Positions 57,653 to 64,000 of a stretch of DNA of 64,000 nt are shown here, piece after piece. The notes under the pieces were generated by a model. That model saw nothing but the letters and a program-made list of their open reading frames with translations. It was not told where the DNA came from and ran no database searches. The DNA lies in assembly GCA_032433595.1 (NCBI GenBank), contig JASWJB010000161.1, positions 1-64,000 of the forward strand, in the 5' to 3' direction. A program made the translations under genes and the position numbers. Within the stretch, counting starts at the first letter, position 1, and each line of letters opens with the position of its first letter. The stretch comes from Conoideocrella luteorostrata. Lineage: Eukaryota; Ascomycota; Sordariomycetes; Hypocreales; Clavicipitaceae.

Positions 57653-60396
57653 GCTGATAGATGAGAATGTTGGATTGATCTGGAATCAAGGCACACAGCA
57701 GGAAGGCGGGTTTATCACGATGTCAAGTGTGGGTTTAGGTGCGGAACATCCTGCCTTGGCCCTGTGGACGTAGGATCAAGAGCTGCAAACTGCCGAGGAC
57801 AGCGGGGAAGCGTGGGGTTTCAAGGCGGGGAATACCTGGGTACCTGAAAGCCTTGTTCTTGGCACACAGTAGCCACTATAAGCTGAGTGGTGGACCACGG
57901 CCCGGCACGGCTCGTGTGCGGGAAATCGTCTGGGCGATGATGCATTTCACCCTCGGTCGCGATACGGGTCACGCATCTGCTGTCCGATGGCTCGTTTGAT
58001 GTACGCGAAGCCGCAGCGTTATGCCCGCTACCATCCGTTCCTGCTGCCTGTCATCCCCATGTGACCATGTCGAAACACCAGCCTGGACAATGGCGACGAA
58101 ACTATCCGCTCTCAGCGTACTGCATTTGATCCGCAGCAAACATGAACACGCCACACCGCAGAGTCAGCCCATCGGCATGGCAGACAATTCTGGGAACGGC
58201 GGCACAATGGAAGCAAGAGAATCGAGTATCGGGTCCTGCTCTGATGCCAACCCGTTTCAAGCTCACAACGTTAACGGGCCCTTTCTTCTACATCCGACCC
58301 TCGACCACGAGAATGAACACGCACCCGACACGTCTCAAGGCGGTCACAGCTAGCCCTGGTCTCTCGCGTCGAATTCCACTACCTTAAGCCGCTCGCCAAA
58401 AGTCTACGCCAGCTTCTTCTCCCCCTACGGAATGGGGTAATCTGGACAGGGACCGACAGCTCGCCTGAAGCTGTAGACAAGCTCTATGATGGAATGATCC
58501 GCGCATTCGAAGAGGCCATTGCTTCAGAGGGTGGCAGATAGATGTAATGGATACTCCGTACTTTATGAAAATATGTGTTCTGTACAGTATGTAGATTGTA
58601 GAAGGTAAGTACCGATCCCACACCTGCCCACAACCCGCACATTGCTTTGGCACTGGAAGCACAAGGGGCTGTCAGGGCCACCAAGCCAGAGTACAGCTAC
58701 CTATGCTCTCATAACGTGACATTATCCGGGCTCATCCCTTGCATACTGTGGCCAGGGGTCCCAGATTTATTCCTTCCTCAGTACCGTTGTATCTTTCTTC
58801 TAGCTTCATAGCTTCCTTCACATCTTCTAGTATACAGTTCTTCCCAACACTTAGCTCATATCTGCAATTCCAGTCCCTGCAGTTATTGAATTAGACATAT
58901 GAATTTTGAGGTGGTCATCATTTACTGGACAGCTGTTTATTCAAGTCTCTTGTGAATCATCACCAACACATCCCAGTTCATTGAAGACATTATGATTGCT
59001 AGCATCTTTTGTGGCCCTTCAGCTCCTGTAGCATCCATCTAGAACGCCCCGGATATCGATTGCCGAATTGCCGTCGCAGCTTATGATCGTCAAGGCATCC
59101 ATTGTCAACATTTTGCCTCCCGTCATCACCCTCATCCGATTTATCTCCAAAAGCACTCCACCACCAAGCTTTCCAACATCCGTTGTAGGTAAGCGTACCA
59201 GATTCGAATTATCTCCCCATGCGACTGTACACGACTCCGGATACACATACCGAAGAATACATCTATTCCAATGGCTGGGGCAGTCTAACTCTCGAACGGG
59301 CCAGAAGTGGTGGGAGGAAAGCGCATGAGCTGGGGCAGCCCAGTGCCTCCGTGGATATACATCGCCTAGTTATGCGGTCTTTACGCTGCGACTGCTCGGC
59401 GTCATTGTCTGTTTCGTTGGCCTGGTAATCGCACTCGTCTTTGTTCGTCGCTGCTCGCTGATGTGCAGTAGTCATCATTAGATGGGCCAATTTCGTGGCA
59501 AACTGAGCTGGTAGAACCATGGCGAGACCCGTCAAGTGATCGGCCAATGCATTTCGCGAATTCCAAGTCGGTTACGACTAAGACCAAGCGCAAGCGGTGT
59601 TTGGTGGGAGTGAATAGCGGCCTTTTACGTATCTGAAGGAGGGTTCGTTCTACATGGCCTTATGCCTGCCGTCGGGTGATGACCAGTGACCGGATATCGT
59701 TCGCTGGGGCTCAAGACAGTTTACGGATCTAATGGGACTTCACGCCCGCATGCGCAGGCGGCGCGCTGTTCACTGACGGAGGATTTGGATCATATGCAGG
59801 CCAAGTCAGCATCCGAGTACCCTAGACCAAGGGATATTCAACAATAGCATATAGTACAAAAAGCTACAGGGTTGTACGATCCGGGGGGCTAACAAGGAAC
59901 AAGGAAGAATGCATGTGGACAAGTGGGTTACTAGTGGAAGAACCTGAGAGGGCGAGGGAGCTATATATAACTGCGTGGAGGGAGTAAGTTATAGTTCGGT
60001 GAGAATCCATGTGGTCTTTGCGTCTAGGCATTTCGAGTCTGGAGTGTTATTTCTCGCGATGAAATCGCTGGAGGGCTGCACTTAATATTAGAGACTATGA
60101 CTTGGGTTCCATCCCTCTTGTAGCATAAATTTCATCAGACTGCGGTCTGCAGCATCCACCGTAATCAGTTTTATAGAGAAGTTGCCTCTGGCTATGTAGA
60201 GTAGAGGGAAGCCCTCGCTTCTGTGCGGATGTATGTTAGGCCTGTTCTGCCTGTGCCAGCGGTGCTAAGCAGTAGGATACATGTGCACCTTCGAGGCTAC
60301 AAGCGCTACAATTGGACCCTCACTAGCCAAAATTAACTAGGAGAACTGCTACAGTCACTATATATAAATTCCTCTGTACTATTTCCCACGTCCCTC
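57653..60396. other. Long intergenic stretch
   Basis: About 2.7 kb. Frames of up to 110 codons exist (for example 58021-58353, +) but lack recognised content. TACTCCGTA is at 58552-58560. No gene supported. Confidence 0.45.
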
Positions 60397-61373
60397 TCAG
60401 CTGTGAAGTTTCTCCACCACCTCCATGGCGGTATACGCATACTGTGCCTCATTCCGCACGTCTCTTTCCAATTTATCGCAGTCGCGGATCACCCCAAATC
60501 TGTCTTTCCACAAGTTCCACCGCTCAGGGCAGAATCCATCCGTTCCTCTGGTTTTCTTCCTCAACTTAATCGCCTCTTTCTTCTCTAGCCTCCAGAGGGG
60601 ACCAGCCGTAGCTCCGTCAACTACCTCGTCTCGACCGTATAAATAGTTACCAGCGAGAACAACCCATGCGGCGGCGCTTTTCACCTTGTATGCTATATCT
60701 TCAACAGCTGCCGGATCTTCGTTGATCTCATCCGGCGCTCCCCTAATTGGTGTCATTGTGCCCTCCAACGCGTCGACAATAGACCATAATGCCCACGCCG
60801 ACCACGCGTTTGCGTTGATGAGCCCTAGCCCCGCGACCCGTGCGGCGTACGCCTGGAGGTTCACGTATCGTCGTTTTGCCTCTACCTCGTTGGGCGCTCT
60901 TGGATCTGTTGATACGAAAGTACACGATTAGCAACGTGACAACGTTTCGTGACGGCGAGAATCCACAACACTAGCTTACCGTTGTCAAGCGCCTCGCCAT
61001 ACGTGCTGCAAAACATGGGCAGATCTGTCCAGATCTCAACTGTGCTTCCGACGCCCCATGAGTCCCCTAGCCTCACAGTCCTAACTGGCAAGTTCTGGAG
61101 TGCCTGAAGTGTGTTCGCAAGTCGTTCTGCTTCTGTGCTGTTGTACGGGATCTGGCGTGACAAGTCATGCATCAAGTCCCAAAACCACCAGAGAAAGTCG
61201 CTTGCACCATCGGTCTCTACGTAGTTTTCTTGGAGCAGTGAGTTGAACGCCGCTGCAGCTTCATCTGGCGTTGTTGACGCATCGGGAGGGATTGTGGAAT
61301 TGAGGATGTCAACAACGCGCGGCGCAAAGTCAGGCGCACCTGGGTCTTCAAGTCGAAGCTGGATGGACGCCAT
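60397..61373 (-). CDS. DUF3632-family fungal protein
   Basis: Exons 61373-60980 and 60905-60397 encode 300 residues. The 74-nt intron (GTAAGC...CAG, GCTAAT branch) splits an Asp codon and joins STYGEALDN to DPRAPNEVEAKRRYVNLQAY. The protein begins MASIQLRLEDPGAPDFAPRV. It contains AAAFNSLLQENYVETDGASD, LWWFWDLMHDLSRQIPYNST, the segment YAARVAGLGLINANAWSAWA and LWSIVDALEGTM, then VKSAAAWVVLAGNYLYGRDE and a basic C-terminal helix. This is the pattern of the fungal DUF3632 family: an all-helical protein of unknown function, often in accessory or secondary-metabolite regions. No signal peptide or membrane span is clear. There is no obvious cluster partner beside it. Confidence 0.82.
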
Positions 61374-62514
61374 TTCTGTCGGTCCAGAGTTGTGTGTCCG
61401 GACGGTTAGTTAGTGGCCAGTGCTGTGAAAGCGTAAAGATAATCGTAATGAGCGTAACGTTTATAATTAAAAGGACGAGACCAACGTGCCTCTAGCATCG
61501 AATGCATGTGACGTCATCTAGCGGAATCGAGAAACGTAAGGGGAACAAATCAAACTGCGAGCGCGACGCACATCGCTCACCTTCTCTGATTGATGTGGAA
61601 GTGATGTGTGCGATGCTTGATTTGGTGCTCTCGTCGATCTTAGGCTCGGAAGACGTCGTATAGGCACTTTTAGTCTCAATCAAGGCAAGGTGCGGTCAGC
61701 TCAGTAACCACCAGCCCGAGTGCGTTTAGTAACGAGGCGCTGTCGAGAACTTTTGCTAAAAATACTCCTCGACTAGTCTAGTCGTTGCACAAGAAAGAAT
61801 GCTGTCCCTTGATTGGGAGTGTCAATCATTCATCCCTTTTCCTAAATAGGCGAAACAATGCGCACAGCCATCTTGAAAGTCTTACTTTTTAGAAGCCTCG
61901 TTCATTGACAGGATCGGAATCTGGCCGAAACGGATTGCACATGTCTTTGATTGCTGCTGATCTATTCGGAACTAGCCAAGTATCTCATCTTACTATCCTC
62001 CAAAAAGCTGTGAGCGGTGATCGTGCAGGTAGCTAAAAACACTAAGCATGATCGGCGTTGATGCCCGGTGTTCTCTCTTTTGGGCATTTAGGTAAAGACC
62101 TTGAAGCCAGGCGTGGTAGTACATGTAGCTAGGCCCTACGAATGATTGGCTTCGATCATCGTAGCTGACACTTTTAGAGTATGACGGAGTGGCTGTCTTA
62201 GTGATTAGTCTCAGCACAAGCTGACTGTTAGCTCCGGGCAAAGATGTAGCCTTACGAAAGGAACTGCATCTAAGTAGCGTACGGAGTAGATCAATCCATC
62301 GTTCAATCTATCGACATTGAGTATTAGAACTTCTGGGTTTTATAAGCGAGCTGTGTGTGTCGGCAGCGAGACATTCAATAGTATAAAGACTGGCACTCCA
62401 ACCGCATTGTAGACTCTGGATAAAAGAACCATCCCCATCCAATCTTTCTTCAGCTTCAAATCTTTGCAGTTTTCTGAAACAGACAAATAAAGACACCAAT
62501 CTCATCTAGCAAAA
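61374..62514. other. Intergenic stretch between divergent genes
   Basis: About 1.1 kb between the DUF3632 gene (leftward) and the secreted RNase-like gene (rightward). TACGGAGTA lies at 62280-62288, some 230 bp before the RNase-like start. No coding motif seen. Confidence 0.45.
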
Positions 62515-63052
62515 ATGGTTGCATATACCTACATCCTTACCCTTCTCGCGGCCACTGCTGCTTTAGCCACCCCAGCCCCCATCAATGACGGAGAGCTCAC
62601 TCTGGAGGCTCGCGCTGGTCAGGTAAATTCAGCGCCCTAGCTCTTTTCATCATAACTCTTCTTCCTCTACCCTTACTAACACGATGTAGAAGTACATCTG
62701 CCAGGGCGGTAAGGACAACAAGGGTGAAAACTACGGTGAGGTTAGCTATGACAAGGCAGTGGGCTTCTTTCGTGACGCCAAAACGAACACCGGCGCCAGT
62801 GGTTATCCCAAGAAATTCGACAATGTTGGCAATGTGATGAAGTTTAAAAAGGGCTGCAAGAAGAATGTGTGGGAGCTACCTTTGAACAGTAACGGCAAGC
62901 CTTACGACTACAAGAAGAAGAAGGCAGGCAACAGCCCTGGCCCTATCCGGGTTTATTACACCAAGAACCTCAAGTTCTGCGGTATTGGCGCTAAGGAGCA
63001 CAAGAAGGACGTTCGTCCCAACAATCCTCACAACTGCGCTCTTAAGAAGTAG
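62515..63052 (+). CDS. Secreted basic ribonuclease-like protein (N1/T1, ribotoxin-like fold)
   Basis: Exons 62515-62622 and 62690-63052 encode 156 residues; the 67-nt intron (GTAAAT...TAG, ACTAAC branch) is in phase 0. A signal peptide is clear (basic start, LTLLAATAALA core, probable cut after residue 18), followed by a short propeptide ending near EARAGQ. The mature part is very Lys-rich, with four Cys (40, 92, 133, 152) that could form two disulfides. Family-like positions are Glu98 in WELPL, Arg123 in GPIRVYY and His140 in AKEHK, in the order of the guanyl-specific RNase catalytic residues. The place of the first catalytic His seems to be Lys77 (GYPKKF). Length and basic loops resemble secreted fungal RNases including ribotoxin relatives, some of which act on rRNA of other organisms. 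Activity cannot be judged from sequence; it may be a non-catalytic effector. Confidence 0.8.
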
Positions 63053-63832
63053 TGAGCTCGTCCACCGTTCTTTTTTGCTGGCTCAAATCATTCTTTTTAA
63101 TGTCAAATATTCATGCATTGGAGTTGCCCTCATGTGGTTGATGCGAAGTTGTTGAACCTAGTTTATGATATGTATAATTGAAGATTATTATGCACTAAAT
63201 CCGTTGCCCAGGGGGGCCCTAAGCCGATCTGGTGCCTGCGTGGCCTTGGCATGCCAGGTAGCATTCTGGCGAATCAGCAATCACAATAATTTTTAAAGTG
63301 GATCTTCAAGCTGGGACGGAGTAGAAACTGCCAACATCCAATTGGCCCACGTGATAGCTATTTTCCCATGATTTCCCGGCCCATCTCATGAACATTGAAG
63401 CAGCCTCGGTGTTGTAAATTGTCTCCCGACTTGCGCCGCCCTCATTGACGCATCAACCAACGGTTCAAGATTACAGAAAAATCCTCGAAAGTTCCTTTCC
63501 TTGCCATCGCCTCATGCGCGCGGCAACGGAGTGATTGCCAGACATACCCTCGACCCTGTGGCAACGACCACTTCACGCGACGCTCGCAAGCTCCCATACC
63601 GGCGTTCAAAGTGGCTGCACTAAGTACTTTGCGGTTATCCGCACGAACATATCAAGCATGTACGCCATGTGTACGAGGTAGCCCAGGCGCCTGCCGTGCA
63701 GCCAGGCGTCATTACGGCACAGTTACGTCTACCAGCACGCACAAGCCGCGTGAACCCGTACCTCGAGGTACCCCAATAGATCCGTCACGGCGGCCGTGGT
63801 CGAATACAATAAATGCCCAGCCATCAGTAGCG
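63053..63832. other. Intergenic or 5' region of the edge gene
   Basis: About 780 bp. The right part, from about 63450, is open in the frame of the edge gene but has no ATG in that frame, so the true start or first exon is not resolved. A CCAAT box (GGCCCACGTG nearby) lies around 63339-63352. Confidence 0.4.
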
Positions 63833-64000
63833 AAGCCGCAACGAAGTCCCCAATTTTATGTGCCTTCTGTACTCCTTCCGCGGGACGCGGCGCAGTCGCC
63901 CACAGTGCACAAGATTCACATTCTTGGCGAGGATGAGAGGTCGAAATTCATTGCACACGCCTTGTCAAGCGTATACGATTCGGTAGAGATGCTGGGGTGG
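63833..64000 (+). CDS. Partial gene, probable ketopantoate-reductase-like (PanE/ApbA) protein
   Basis: Cut by the window end. The frame reads KPQRSPQFYVPSVLLP, then VHKIHILGEDERSKFIAHAL, then SSVYDSVEMLGW to the last base. HILGEDERSKFIAHAL fits the N-terminal nucleotide-binding strand-loop-helix of the fungal 2-dehydropantoate 2-reductase-like family, some of which are mitochondrial. The canonical GxGxxG is altered here (G-E-D-E-R-S), as in a subgroup of fungal relatives. The frame is open back to about 63450 without an ATG, so the start is uncertain and an intron is likely upstream. Only about 56 residues are visible, so the call is tentative. Confidence 0.45.

Overview
This window is nuclear DNA of a filamentous ascomycete (Pezizomycotina). 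Hypocreales is my best guess, from the look of the proteins. The evidence is short introns (mostly 50-110 nt) with CTAAC-type branch sites, conserved fungal housekeeping genes on both strands, several fungus-specific families (F-box/CRVY-type, BTB, DUF3632, small secreted RNase), and a Ty3/Gypsy retrotransposon reduced to AT by C-to-T changes of the RIP type. I see no rRNA, convincing tRNA, CRISPR or bacterial operon.

Layout. 1-9.6 kb is gene-poor: an intronless cyclopropane-fatty-acid-synthase-like gene (2302-3507, -), a two-exon conserved gene of unknown function (4625-5958, +) and long silent stretches. 9.7-27.3 kb is the conserved core: eIF1/SUI1 (+), EOS1 (-), a decayed caspase-like gene (-), MBA1/mL45 (-) divergent from CIA30 (+), APC5 (-), COX13 (-) and a large Arg-Asp-rich protein (-). 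Exon structures were rebuilt by hand; every junction keeps the frame. 27-44 kb is sparse: a Pro-rich two-exon gene, a four-exon F-box-like gene and a few doubtful ORFs. 44.1-51.2 kb is a complete, heavily mutated 7,048-bp Gypsy element with two 276-bp LTRs and a TCTTC target duplication. It sits inside an F-box-like gene whose halves remain on each side. 51.2-64 kb is accessory: a second caspase-like fragment, a broken coiled-coil repeat gene, a BTB gene, a DUF3632 gene, a secreted basic ribonuclease-like protein and, at the edge, the start of a probable ketopantoate-reductase-like gene.

How the genes fit together. The core holds a mitochondrial group: MBA1 (mitoribosome receptor) and CIA30 (complex I assembly) share a 492-bp divergent promoter with a palindromic CCAAT site, and COX13 (complex IV) lies 4 kb on. 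The rest are general cell functions (translation start, N-glycosylation, anaphase-promoting complex). The accessory regions hold families typical of fungal recognition, self/non-self or secretion repertoires, largely broken.

The observations I would look at first are the retrotransposon whose mutation load fades toward both outer ends, the gene it split in frame, a perfect 21-bp hairpin at 54054-54099, the unusually long hairpin-rich first intron of COX13, the divergent mitochondrial promoter, the secreted RNase-like protein with a replaced catalytic position, and the 11-fold dispersed 9-mer TACGGAGTA.
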